Positions 11,923 through 21,654 of a stretch of 64,000 bases of DNA are shown in pieces (positions within the stretch are counted from its first letter, which is position 1; each line of letters opens with the position of its first letter). The position numbers and the translations under genes are program-made. Source of the DNA: Cordylochernes scorpioides (lineage: Eukaryota; Arthropoda; Arachnida; Pseudoscorpiones; Chernetidae); contig CP092863.1 in the NCBI GenBank assembly GCA_030710605.1, positions 110,226,881 to 110,290,880 on the forward strand, given 5' to 3'. The notes beneath the pieces were generated by a model. The model was not told where the DNA came from and made no database searches. It saw only the letters and a list, made by a program, of their open reading frames with translations.

Positions 11923-12295
11923 ATGCAGACTTTGGTCGACTCAAGAATCATGTACAGGTTTGTTATGCTCGGAGGGATAAGAAAGACCTTGAGGCCATGG
12001 ATGCCGTGAAATACGTTCTCCGTGACAACTCCATGTCAAATCTAAGATTTCCCTCCATGTAGACGATGTCCCTATAAATGATACAACGATAAAGCCGACC
12101 TTCACGCAACATGAAAAAGCACGTAAAGCCTAGAGACCATTTTAAAGACTATAAGAGAAACCTTGACCGAAATACGGTGGATCAACGTTAGTAACAACCG
12201 AATTTACAAGTTGTGGGTCACAACTTTTATAATAAAAGAAGCTAGGTGGCCGAAAATATTTTTAAATTAATCCACAAATCATTATTTTATAGGTA
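11923..12295. other. Intergenic, nothing recognised
   Basis: Moderately balanced composition between a SINE and an M76 element. No supported gene. Confidence 0.4.
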
Positions 12296-13340
12296 TACTC
12301 ATGGACGAAATTTAAGGAAGTTGTACCGTTTAGCATGTATATCGGGATTCAGACAATAACTCTGAAAGATACACTCATGGACAAAACTTAAGGAAGTTGC
12401 ACCTTTTAGCTTGTATATCGGGATTCAGACAATAACTCTGAAATATACACTCATGGACAAAACTTAAGGAAGTTGTACCTTTTAGCATGTATATCGGGAT
12501 TGAGACAATAACTCTGATACACTCATGGACAAAACTTAAGGAAGTTGCACCTTTTAGCTTGTATATCGGGATTTAGACAATAACTCTGAAAGATACACTC
12601 ATGGACAAAACTTAAGGAAGTTGCACCTTTTAGCTTGTATATCGGGATTTAGACAATAACTCCGAAAGATACACTCATGGACAAAACTTAAGGAAGTTGC
12701 ACCTTTTAGTTGTATATCAGGATTTAGACAATAACTCTGAAAGATACACTCATGGACAAAACTTAAGGAAGTTGTACCTTTTAGCATGTATATCGGGATT
12801 CAGACAATAACTCTGAAAGATACATTCATGGACAAAACATAAGGAAGTTGTACCTTTTAGCATGTATATCGGGATTCAGACAATAACTCTGAAAGATACA
12901 CTCATGGACAAAACTTAAGGAAGTTGTACCTTTTAGCATGTATATCGGGATTGAGACAATAACTCTGAAAGATACACTCATGGACAAAACTTAAAGAAGT
13001 TGTACCTTTTAGCATGTATATCGGGATTTAGACAATAACTCTAAAAGATACACTCATGGACAAAACTTAAGGAAGTTGTACCTTTCAGCATGTATATCGG
13101 GATTTAGACAATAACTCTAAAAGATACACTCATGGACAAAACTTAAGGAATTTGTACCTTTCAGCATGTATATCGGGATTCAGACAATAACTCTGAAAGA
13201 TATTTTTTACACAGGGACTTTTATTGAAGACACACGAGATAACCAAGTTTGAACAAAATTGCCTCTGTCTCCTTCAAAAAAAAAAAAAAACGGCCGGCCG
13301 CATCAAAGACTTTCCACTACCATAAGTTTGTCTATGAGTG
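12296..13340 (+). mobile_element. M76 MITE with about 12 76-bp units
   Basis: Starts actcatggacgaaattt and runs through about twelve plus-strand units, several with agcttgtata or atttagacaa variants. It ends with the unique arm (acacgagataacc, cggccggccgcatc) and the inverted end ataagtttgtctatgagtg followed by TA. Confidence 0.88.
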
Positions 13341-13654
13341 TATATCTGACACACTGTATGAGTAAGGTATTAGTTATGGTATTCAATAAAACTTGATATA
13401 AGCTTCGAGGACACTAGAATTATATGTAAATTTAGTATTGCTTATATTTATCGATTGTATCGATTTAGCGATAGCTTTTCTCGTGATCCGCGAATAAAAC
13501 CTATCTGAGTATACCACCATTCCCTTTTTCAAATAATAAATGAATTAAATGACTTCAATAGCCCATCGTTCTTGTTGCACAAGTCCGCAAGTGAGTGAAA
13601 ACAAATAAACATAACCACACCAACTGATATATCTCTTAATACTCTTTAAACTTA
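13341..13654. other. Intergenic, nothing recognised
   Basis: AT-rich unique-looking DNA between an M76 element and a SINE. No gene supported. Confidence 0.4.
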
Positions 13655-14560
13655 GGGTCGGTGGAGCAGTGGTATAACCGTCTGTTTTCGACAGCCAGGA
13701 TCTGGTTTCGAATCCCGAATTGGACACTTTTTTCCCCCGAATAAAAATAATTATCTCCAATAGCCTCCAATGCTTGCTAAAGTCCAACCTTACCAGTGAT
13801 TGCAAGTAATCAAATGGAGCCTCTTGACACAATTATGAGTGCAAGAGTCGAATTGCTGTGTAGACATGGTGCAATCGCCAACTACTAACAACCATGATTA
13901 TCATAGCCTGTGTTATGTGTACTCATCATTGTTATACTGTGTCCATACATAGTCCAACCTTACCAGTGATTGTAAGTAATCAAATGGAGCCTCTTGACAC
14001 AATTATGAGTGCAAAAGTCGAATTGCTGTGTAGACATGGTGCAATCGCCAACTACTACCAACCATGATTATCATAGCCTGTGTTATGTGTATTGATCATT
14101 GTTATACTGTGTGCATACATAGTCCAACCTTACCAGTAATTGTAAGTAATCAAATGGAGCCTCTTGACACAATTATGAGTGCAAAAGTCGAATTGCTGTG
14201 TAGACATGGTGCAATCGCCAACTACTACCAACCATGATTATCATAGCCTGTGTTATGTGTATTGATCATTGTTATACTGTGTGCATACAGTATTGGAAGG
14301 TGGTATAACCGTCGGTTTTCGACAGCCATGACCTGGGTTCGAATCCCGCATTGGACAATTTTTTCCCCGAATAAGAAAAATTCTCCAATAGCCTCCAATT
14401 CTTGTAAAATTCCAACCTCACCAGTGATTGTAAGTAATCAAACGGAGCCTCTGGCACAATTGTGAGTGCAAAAGTCGAACTTCTTTCTATATGTGTAGAC
14501 ATGTGGTGTAACCATGATTACAATGACCTGTATTATGTGTACTGATCATTGCTATACCGT
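13655..14560 (+). mobile_element. SINE-2-like copies with a tandemly amplified 170-bp 3' body
   Basis: The first tRNA-like head (gtcggtggagcagtggtata, box B gtttcgaatcccga) lies at 13656-13730. The body beginning agtccaacct repeats at 13781, 13951 and 14121, a 170-bp period. A second head (ggtggtataaccgtcgg, ggttcgaatcccg) appears at about 14294, followed by one more body to about 14560. The SINE has therefore seeded a small satellite. Confidence 0.8.
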
Positions 14561-14843
14561 GTGTATACAGTATTGGAAGGTGTGTGCCCGACTTTTCTTT
14601 CTTTGGTAAGTGATATCGAGGTGAACAAGAGAGAGGAATGGCCATATGAAATCATTAAAATATTGGCATCGTTCTTATTTTAGATTCTTGCGTTCTGTGG
14701 CGAGGGCATGCAGAGGATAAGGTCTCCACCGTGCAGGTCCGTGTAGTAGTCAGTCCGTGCTATCAGTATTGGCTGTAGTCCAGCGACGTGACCTGGTCAT
14801 TCCTCAAACTGAGATCTACACGGTCCAGTCAAGAAGCTCACAC

Positions 14844-17630
14844 TTACTTCCTGAAGAATGAATCGTCCAGTCCCGGGTCTTCTTCCTTTTCCAAGGATTG
14901 CCTTTCGGAGTCCCCGGCCTCGACTTGGCGGGAGTAGCGGTACTTGCCACGGTGGCACCAGTCCATGAGTCCCGGCCAACAGCGGTACAACACTCCAAGA
15001 AACAACAGCACTGGTACTGCGCCCATTATCAAGTTCTTCATGTAGCGAAACTTCCTTGATTCTTGAAGATAATCTTTCTTTATCATCACACTGATATCAT
15101 CTTCCCATTCTTGACGATCCTTCGGCCTTCTAACGTTCCTTTGTTCTTCTTTTGTTTTTCCAAATTCTTTCTCTGATCCTTGATCCGTCGACATTCTGAC
15201 GTCCCTTTGCTCTTTTTCTATGGGTTTTCCAAGTTCTTTCTCTGATTTTTGATTCATTGGCCTTCTGACGTTCTTTTGTTCCTGTTCTTCTTTGCTTTTC
15301 CCAAGTTCTTTCTCTGATCCTTGATTATTCGGCCTTCTGTCGTCCATTTGTTCTTGTTCTTCTTTCGTTTTCCCAAGTTCGCTCTCTGATCCTTGATCCG
15401 TCGGCCTTCTGACGTCCTTTTGTTCTTGTTCTTCTTTCGTTTTCCCAAGTTCGCTCTCTGATCCTTGATCCTTCGGCCTTCTGACGTCCTTTTGTTCTTG
15501 TCCTTTTTTGGTGTTCCCAAGTTCTTTCTCTGATCCTTGATCCATCGGCCTTCTGATGTCCCTTTGTTCTTGTCCCTCTTTCAAAGAAATGGTTCTCCGA
15601 AGTTCTTTCTCTGATCTTTGAAAATTCTTCGGCCTTCTGACATCGCTTTGCTCTTGTCCGTCTATCGAAGAGATAGTTCCGTCAAGTTCTTTCGTTGTTT
15701 CTTGAACATATCCTTCCTGTATCATCAACGTTCTGTTATCATTATTTTCATTACGATTCTTCAGTCTTATGCAGTCATTATGTATTTCTTTCAGAGAAAG
15801 GATTCCGTAAAGTTCCTTCTGTGATCCTTGAAGATAGCCTTTCCTTATTTGCATAGTTCTGTTAACTTCGTTTATTCGAATAATATTCTTCAATCTAGGG
15901 ACCTTGTCATGTTCTTTCTTCAAGGAGATGGTCAAGTAGGGTTCTTTCGTCTTGTATAGTTCGGTGGCAAAATGAGAGCTAAAAGTTTCATTTTTGTTTT
16001 CAACATGAAAGTGGCAGTTGAGGTCCTGAGTGAAGGTCGTATGTATTTCCCGCTTTTTCCGTTTAAGACTTTGGTATCTTCCTTTCTTACTTCGATAATA
16101 GGAAGATGGGTATTTTTGGCGTTTATGCAAATTAGGGTCGTTCAATCTATTTGCATATATCCTGGTGTCATAGAGGTCGCTAGCGTTGATTGATACTGCG
16201 GGAAAATTTGGTCGATTCCACAGATGCATCTTTGAATTTCCTAAATGTGTATGTCTTCTATAACGGACGGGTCTCCTATCTCTTAAATAGAGTTCTGAGA
16301 TTTTTTGGAAGGCTGGTTCGAAAAAGGATTTTCCTAAATCGACGTTATAGTACTTTTTCAATGAATTGTCAAATTCTTTCATCAAATCTATAAGCTTCTT
16401 CTTCAATGCCATCTTTTTGAATGCCTTCCTCGACTCTGCGTTCTGTACGGAGATTCTGTTGAAGGATTCCTTGCGATGTGAATCTATGAAAGAGGATGGT
16501 TCATTGATTTTCTCCCTCGATCCATCGTTTCGATATTTTTGTTTTTCCAATGGTACTGGCATCAACTTTAGAAGATAATTCTCTTCATTGGAAGGTAATT
16601 TTTGTGGTGGACTTGAATCTAACTGTAGAAGAAATTGAGGTGGTTTGTTTTTATTCATCATTTTCCAATGAGATTTGATGCTTTCTTGTTTTTCTTTTCC
16701 TCCCTGATATCGATCCGGTATAACTTCGATATCTGGAGGTTTTTCTGAATTATGAACGGAGTCTGAAAGATAATCGTAATTTGTATTTGTGGTGTTATTC
16801 AGACCTTCCATATGGTTTGGTTGTTCCTGAGCAAGTCCTGCTGGATTAACGACGTTAAACGAAGTTGATTTAGGTGCCATTCCGATTATCTTCTCTGATA
16901 TAATGATAATACGATTATAACCAACATTTTTCTTCTCTTCTGGATTTGAATTTACGAATTTCATACATCCACTCATTAGATACAATTTTGGACCTGTATT
17001 TGTTTTCTTTAAGAAAACACATTTTGGGTCTAGTAGAATCTGTTTATGATTCTTTGTAAGATTGGTTAACAAATTAAGTGCACCCATGTTATTATCAACG
17101 GCTGTATTATAATCTTCACTTTCAGGACCATTGGTGGATGGTTCGGTTGATATCAAATTCTTATCCCACGCCATATTATTCTTCTTGTATTCATACGATG
17201 GCCACGTTTTTGACAATTCTCCTTGGAATTCTTCTTCAATTTTATTTAAAGTTGTTGACTCAATGGTCAAAAGAGATTTAAAGGATTCTGCTAATGGTTT
17301 AGGACTTCTTGTTACTAATTTTATAAATTCTTGAACATTTTTTGGAAAATCTAATGGATAATCGAAAGTTGAATCAGTAAAAGTTGTATCAGTAAATTTT
17401 GGTTTGTAAATGGGTTGTTGGTTGTTAAAAAGAAATCTTCGATGATTTTTTCGTTTGATTTCGGGATTCCGGTTAAAAATTCCATCCGTTAGCCATCGTT
17501 TTTTAAGATTGTACGGATGTATCTTGGCAAGACCACCATATGGTTGTAGATAAGTCAAATCAATCGAAAAAACACTGGTGATCATTAAAGTTATTAATAA
17601 TATCAGACGATTGGGAAAATATTCAACCAT
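14844..17630 (-). CDS. Unrecognised type I membrane protein with charged repeats and a furin-like site
   Basis: A 928-residue frame whose family I do not recognise. Residues 1-22 form a signal peptide (hydrophobic LILLITLMITSV, likely cut after VFS). A single membrane helix lies at about 866-882, followed by a 46-residue basic-then-acidic tail, so most of the protein should face the lumen or outside. N-glycosylation sequons (N190, N278/N279, N482, N547, N590, N632) fit this. RKKR at 524-527 and RYRR at 456-459 match furin consensus. Cysteines are few: C204 and C222, then C539 and C620, then C884 and C892 by the membrane. Residues about 590-845 are built from a degenerate repeat. The start has a good context (ccaaaATGg) and no upstream in-frame Met is needed. 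The TAA stop overlaps a GTAAGT splice-donor-like sequence and no AATAAA follows within 260 bp, so this may be a long first exon with a different true C-terminus. Confidence 0.75.
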   Translation of the reverse strand: MVEYFPNRLILLITLMITSVFSIDLTYLQPYGGLAKIHPYNLKKRWLTDGIFNRNPEIKRKNHRRFLFNNQQPIYKPKFTDTTFTDSTFDYPLDFPKNVQEFIKLVTRSPKPLAESFKSLLTIESTTLNKIEEEFQGELSKTWPSYEYKKNNMAWDKNLISTEPSTNGPESEDYNTAVDNNMGALNLLTNLTKNHKQILLDPKCVFLKKTNTGPKLYLMSGCMKFVNSNPEEKKNVGYNRIIIISEKIIGMAPKSTSFNVVNPAGLAQEQPNHMEGLNNTTNTNYDYLSDSVHNSEKPPDIEVIPDRYQGGKEKQESIKSHWKMMNKNKPPQFLLQLDSSPPQKLPSNEENYLLKLMPVPLEKQKYRNDGSREKINEPSSFIDSHRKESFNRISVQNAESRKAFKKMALKKKLIDLMKEFDNSLKKYYNVDLGKSFFEPAFQKISELYLRDRRPVRYRRHTHLGNSKMHLWNRPNFPAVSINASDLYDTRIYANRLNDPNLHKRQKYPSSYYRSKKGRYQSLKRKKREIHTTFTQDLNCHFHVENKNETFSSHFATELYKTKEPYLTISLKKEHDKVPRLKNIIRINEVNRTMQIRKGYLQGSQKELYGILSLKEIHNDCIRLKNRNENNDNRTLMIQEGYVQETTKELDGTISSIDGQEQSDVRRPKNFQRSEKELRRTISLKEGQEQRDIRRPMDQGSEKELGNTKKGQEQKDVRRPKDQGSESELGKTKEEQEQKDVRRPTDQGSESELGKTKEEQEQMDDRRPNNQGSEKELGKSKEEQEQKNVRRPMNQKSEKELGKPIEKEQRDVRMSTDQGSEKEFGKTKEEQRNVRRPKDRQEWEDDISVMIKKDYLQESRKFRYMKNLIMGAVPVLLFLGVLYRCWPGLMDWCHRGKYRYSRQVEAGDSERQSLEKEEDPGLDDSFFRK
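15111..15668 (-). repeat. Protein-coding tandem repeat in the 928-residue ORF
   Basis: Encodes residues about 655-840. The core unit of roughly 22-26 residues reads QGSEKELGKTKEEQEQKDV then RRP, with at least seven copies and identity highest in the middle. Upstream copies are longer and carry GTISLKEGQEQ. Only E, K, R, Q, D, G and S are common, so the segment should be a charged helix or disordered. Confidence 0.85.
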
Positions 17631-18140
17631 TTTGGATTTTCCAGCATATTTTCTGCAACATTTCTTATTCTTTTATTTTTTAATAGAAATGATCAAACCG
17701 AAAAATTTTCAATAGGGAATACATATCATTAATGATTTTAATAACAAAATTCTCATTTTTTAAAAATGAATTTTCTAGCGCTATAATTCTACCTTTTTTT
17801 ATCAAGTAAAATTTCTTCAAAACTTGAAGGCGGCTAGGATGAACGTGGGTACGTGCTAGATACGTGAAGATGGTTTAATATTACGTGATTATTTTTATAC
17901 GACGTATATGAAATTTTGTAAATTGCGTGTTGTTGACATACATGACCGTCTATAATGACAATTTATTTAGCATATCAATTATGTACGAAAATCTTATAGT
18001 TAAAACCATAAAGTTTTAATTGCGTCAAATTCCTTTAAATCTTTAAATATAATATTACACTTTATATATTTTAAAAACTTATACAAGTAGAGATATGTAC
18101 TACAATCTCTATTATAAGTAGAGATACTTGTAGAAATATT
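17631..18140. other. 5' flank of the membrane-protein gene, AT-rich
   Basis: In the minus direction, an attaaaaaataaaagaat stretch lies about 45-60 bp upstream of the ATG and could serve as a promoter or 5'-UTR element, but no transcription start can be fixed. The rest is AT-rich with no feature seen. Confidence 0.35.
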
Positions 18141-18362
18141 CAATAATATAATAGATAATAAAAATACATATATTGGATTGAATAAAAGACTTATTTGTCA
18201 ATATTTCAGTTGGCTGAATGCCAACCTTTATCATTTGCAAATGCGCGCTGAGTTTGTGTATACAAAAATGTAATGGCTTGATAAAGGTTGGCGTTCAGCC
18301 AACCAAAATATTGGCAAAATAAATATTTTATTCAATCCAATATATGTCTTTTTATTATCTAA
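18141..18362. mobile_element. Foldback element with the ttgataaaggttggc motif (family D)
   Basis: Inverted arms run from tagataataaaaatac to its mirror at 18362 and include tattggattgaataaaa and the hairpin ggttggc-gttca-gccaacc. The motif in the plus arm (18274-18310) is TTGATAA, then the seven-pair hairpin, then an adenine-rich tail. It resembles a hammerhead core with C3 and G8 both changed. Related single copies lie at 36.6 and 61.1 kb. Confidence 0.65.
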
Positions 18363-18421
18363 TGATTTAAGTATGGATTGCTCTATTTTCAAAACAAACC
18401 AAAAATATAATAGTTATACCA

Positions 18422-18890
18422 ATAGTATCTGTTATCAAAATACGAAGCTATTATAGACGCGTAAGATTCTTTTAAAAATAAAACAATTTCTACTGCCCTT
18501 ACTGCAATGGAAAAATTAATAGGAGGGCCTGGCTCATCAGTGGTGAATCCTCCCAGCGGTTTCGCCAGTTTAATCTACCATACCGCTGTTATATTGCATT
18601 TTTGCAACTTCCTTTTATAGTGATACTGATGCTGGCCTCTTGGAATGGGTATTTTAGATGAACTATGGACATAAGCTTTGAGGACAGCAGAATTACATAT
18701 AATTATAAATATATAATATGCTTCGAGCAATCGCTCTTCCTCAAAATTCAATTTTTGTCTTTTATTTGAACAAATTTATTATGATGCATTAGCGCGCCAT
18801 CTGTTATCAAAATATGAAACATTTTAGACGCGTATGATTCTTTTAAAAATAAAACAATTTCTACTGTCCTTACTGTAATGGAAATATTTC
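18422..18890 (-). mobile_element. RZ-C element in partial tandem (about 372-bp period)
   Basis: The block from ctgttatcaaaata to actgcaatgg occurs at 18429-18510 and again at 18801-18881, a spacing of 371-372 bp, with the hammerhead-like motif between them. One full unit plus a partial second unit is the same layout as RZ-A and RZ-B. Copies of the flank also bracket the RZ-C motif at 30.15 kb. Confidence 0.65.
18529..18588 (-). ncRNA. Reverse-ordered hammerhead-like motif (RZ-C), intact core
   Basis: Reading the minus strand: CAGCGGT, A, TGGT, an 8-nt linker, CTGGC, GAA, ACCGCTG, a 9-nt linker, ACCA, CTGATGA, GCCAG. Pairing is perfect for stem III (7 bp), stem I (4 bp) and stem II (5 bp), with each core segment exactly at the junctions a hammerhead requires. 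The order of the three strands is the reverse of any normal hammerhead, so the fold would be a triple pseudoknot or need assembly in trans. Function is unproven. Confidence 0.5.
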
Positions 18891-19250
18891 ATAGTATCAG
18901 TTATATATTTACACTAGCCGAATGACCCGGGCAACGCCCGTGTTTTACCCGATTGAATGTTTTGATTCAAATACTATTTGTTGCAATTCTAAATTGGCGC
19001 CTTAATTAATTGCATATGTTAGTTAATAACTATAGCCTACCGCCCGCCATGCGCGCGCACAGGGAAGTCACCTGCTCGCCGACAGCCAACGGGCGCGCGC
19101 CGCCGGCAGGGGGGGGGGGGGGGGGGGCAAAGGTGGCATGACCGTAGCCAACCAATAAAAGCAAACGGTGACAGAGAGAGAGAGAGAGATGACTGTTTAG
19201 GAGATGAGGAAAGACGCTCGTAACTGTATATAGAATATGTCAACATTTAT
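18891..19250. other. GC-rich patch with poly-G run and GA microsatellite
   Basis: Contains gacccgggcaacgcccgtg at about 18925 (a common eukaryotic repeat-end phrase), alternating gcgcgcgc near 19050-19100, a G-run of more than 20 near 19110 and (ga)n near 19172. The 69-residue antisense frame here is low complexity and not accepted. Confidence 0.6.
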
Positions 19251-19495
19251 AGATTTATGTATATATATAATATTATGTACCAAGATAAGCTCATCTCTTC
19301 CTTTATATGTACATTCGAACAATGGAAATGTGCATCACCACAGTAAAATACTTTACTAGTGATAATAAAGAATGGACCACAACACCAGCTTTGGTAAATT
19401 CTGACCAAGAGCCAAGGTTGCCTATATATAGAAAACTATATGTGCATCTAAATAAGATTTAAAAATATAAATCAATAGTTAAATTAATATATCGT

Positions 19496-19755
19496 AATTA
19501 TACCTACATGAAGTAAACGAAAAAATTGCGCTACAAATTTTAAAAATAAAACTACAACCTTTCGCAATGAGTTTCTTTTATTATGATATGCGCGAGCTTT
19601 CGGGCTGGAGCCACCCTTCTACAGGCAAAAAATGAAACATTTGAATTAAATGTATCCCTGTAGAAGGGCGGCTCCAGCCCGAAAGCTCGCGCATATCATA
19701 ATAAAAGAAACTCATTGCGAAAGGTTGTAGTTTTATTTTTAAAATTATACCTACA
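19496..19755. mobile_element. Foldback element with 13-bp target-site duplication
   Basis: aattatacctaca occurs at 19496-19508 and again at 19743-19755, enclosing a 234-bp insertion. Within it, near-perfect inverted arms begin tttaaaaataaaactac and contain caatgagtttctttt, cgcgagctttcgggctgg and tgtagaagggcgg, meeting at a short unpaired centre near 19640. Confidence 0.85.
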
Positions 19756-19965
19756 GCTAAAAAAATGAAAAATAGTCAAATATATTTAAATAATAAATCA
19801 ATGAAGAAAGCTGTTTGGCCAACTTACTTTATTTAAAACGTCACTTCTCGTCTATTACGAGGATATTAAGTGTTTCAATCCCTCAGAAGAAGATAGTCGA
19901 ACTAGGCGAATCGTCGAACTATTGAGCTTTTTAAAATATTGATGAATATTTTTATACAATATAAT

Positions 19966-20110
19966 ACACTGCGGTCTGTGATTGCAAAACGACACTTGAA
20001 GTTGCACCGTATGAATTTCAATTTTTCATTGAAAAGAAACTCATGCGGTGTAACTTCAAGTGTCGTTTTGCAATCACAGGCCGCAGTGTATTATATTGTA
20101 TTATAGGTTA
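19966..20110. mobile_element. Palindromic element
   Basis: Arms tacaatataatacactgcgg and tgattgcaaaacgacacttg are mirrored in the right half, with a loop around tcaatttttcattg. The right arm carries gaaactcatgcggtgtaac, the same 3' end as SINE-1, so it may derive from two SINE-1 3' ends head to head. Confidence 0.75.
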
Positions 20111-20136
20111 CTTTATGTATCATTTACGAACGGAAA

Positions 20137-20365
20137 AATATGTCCAGGGTAGCCTAGTGGACATGGCATCTGCCCGGTAAGCGGAGCACTGCGGGTTCGA
20201 TTCCTATCCCTGGACACTTTTATTTTTCCGTTCATCATTACTTTTCATAATTCACCCTTTCATACCTCATCCAAAAAGGTTAGAAATAGTCAATATTTAA
20301 CCTTGAAATAAAATTTTGATTTTTCATTGAAAAGAAACTCATGCGGTGTAACTTCAAATATATTT
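20137..20365 (+). mobile_element. SINE-1, best copy
   Basis: The tRNA-like head starts tgtccagggtagcctagtgg and its acceptor-like ends TCCAGGG and CCCTGGA pair over 7 bp. The anticodon stem TCTGC/GCGGA pairs, with a loop reading CCGGTAA, and box B is gggttcgattcc. The T stem is poorly paired and position 33 is C, so this is a SINE head, not a working tRNA. The body continues to gaaactcatgcggtgtaac. Confidence 0.8.
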
Positions 20366-20381
20366 ATAAAAAATTATAAAG

Positions 20382-21172
20382 AAACTCATTTCCGGATGGA
20401 TCTCTTCGACTCTTTTATCTAAAATATAAACAAATAGTTATATTTTTGATTGCTCTGCTCTGAAAGAAGAACCCTTATGCTAAAAACTGGGCAACTCTGT
20501 GCTTCACTTCCATCAATAATTGACAATATGACCCAGAATAAGTATATTGCTACGGCGTTTTATGGTTTCCACAAGTCCATATCTCAGAAGAAGGCCAAGT
20601 GACACTCACTCCTCACTTTCTTACTGCTACCCTGATTTTACATTTTTGACATAATCAATAAGGAATCTAAGGTTTTGGTTTCTTTTCTCATTTCTTTTAT
20701 TTCTTGATCTTTCAGGCTAACATGCTTTTCAACACGGCGATCTATTTGTACTTCTGTATCTTCATGTTGAATGTCATGTTAGCCTGAAAGGTAATCATAG
20801 GTATGCATAAGAACAAAGCAGTGAGACAAAGGAAACAACGATATAGACAGAAGAAAAAGAAAAAAAAGAGAAAAAAAACAAGAAAGAGAAAGAGGGAAGC
20901 AAGAAAAACAACACAAAAAGAGTAGCAGTAAGAAAGTGAGGAGTGAGTGTCACTTGACCTTCTTCTGAGATATGGACTTGTGGAAACCATAAAACGCCGT
21001 AGCAATATACTTATTCTGGGTCATATTGTCAATTATTGATGGAAGTGAAGCACAAAGTTGCCCAGTTTTGAGCATAAGGGTTCTTCTTTCAGAGCAGAGC
21101 AATCAAAAATATAACTATTTGTTTATATTTTAGATATAAGAGTCGAAGAGATCCATCCGGAAATGAGTTTCT
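20382..21172. mobile_element. Large inverted-repeat element (about 250-bp arms)
   Basis: The left arm (20382-20632) starts gaaactcatttccggatgg and contains gctacggcgttttatgg and cacttccatcaataattg. The right arm (20926-21172) is its near-perfect complement, ending ccatccggaaatgagtttc. The 290-bp centre holds two opposed copies of ttcaggctaacatg. No ORF for a transposase is present. Confidence 0.85.
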
Positions 21173-21179
21173 TTATCCG

Positions 21180-21600
21180 TGATTTTATTAACTCAAGCTT
21201 TCGGGCTTTTCAGATCTTCGACGGGAGTGGCACACTAACTTTTTAATAAAGATAGAAGCTGCCTGGCCGGCATTCATAGTTCTTAAATTAAAGACACTTT
21301 GGCTAGTAAATATTTTATTATCTCGATGTTTCGACAAAAATATTTTGTAAATAGTCAGGAACGAAAAATATTAAAGCATTTGGCTAGGTGTTAAAAATTA
21401 TTCACATTTTAATCTTTTTATTTAAATTTTTAAAAGGCCTTGATAAATGCTTTAATTTTTATTGGTTTCTGAGGAGGACAAAAAATGTTTGTCGATATGA
21501 CGAGATAATAAAAAGATTTACTGGCCGAAGTATCTTTAATTTAAGAACACTAACTTTTTTATCTTCTATATATATAATTATATCTATAAAAAATTAAAGG
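21180..21600. mobile_element. Retroelement terminal fragments (ggccggcattcatag family)
   Basis: Contains aagctttcgggcttttcagatcttcgacggg, then a minus fragment (gcctggccggcattcatag ... tcgatgtttcgacaaaaat), then a plus fragment (tgaggaggacaaaaaatg ... actggccgaagtatc) with complementary ends. The same end sequences recur at 1.6, 28.2, 33.5 and 52.4 kb. The phrases have the gaaacgtt / hairpin layout seen at Penelope-like element ends, but no coding part is present. Confidence 0.5.
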
Positions 21601-21654
21601 ATTATTAAATACCATTTCTAAGATTTCACCCTTCAACGTAGCATATGTAAACAG

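Noticed and set aside
20137..20215. Functional tRNA gene (threonine-like anticodon GGT)
   Set aside because: The T stem is poorly paired, position 33 is C, and the sequence continues into a SINE body repeated elsewhere.
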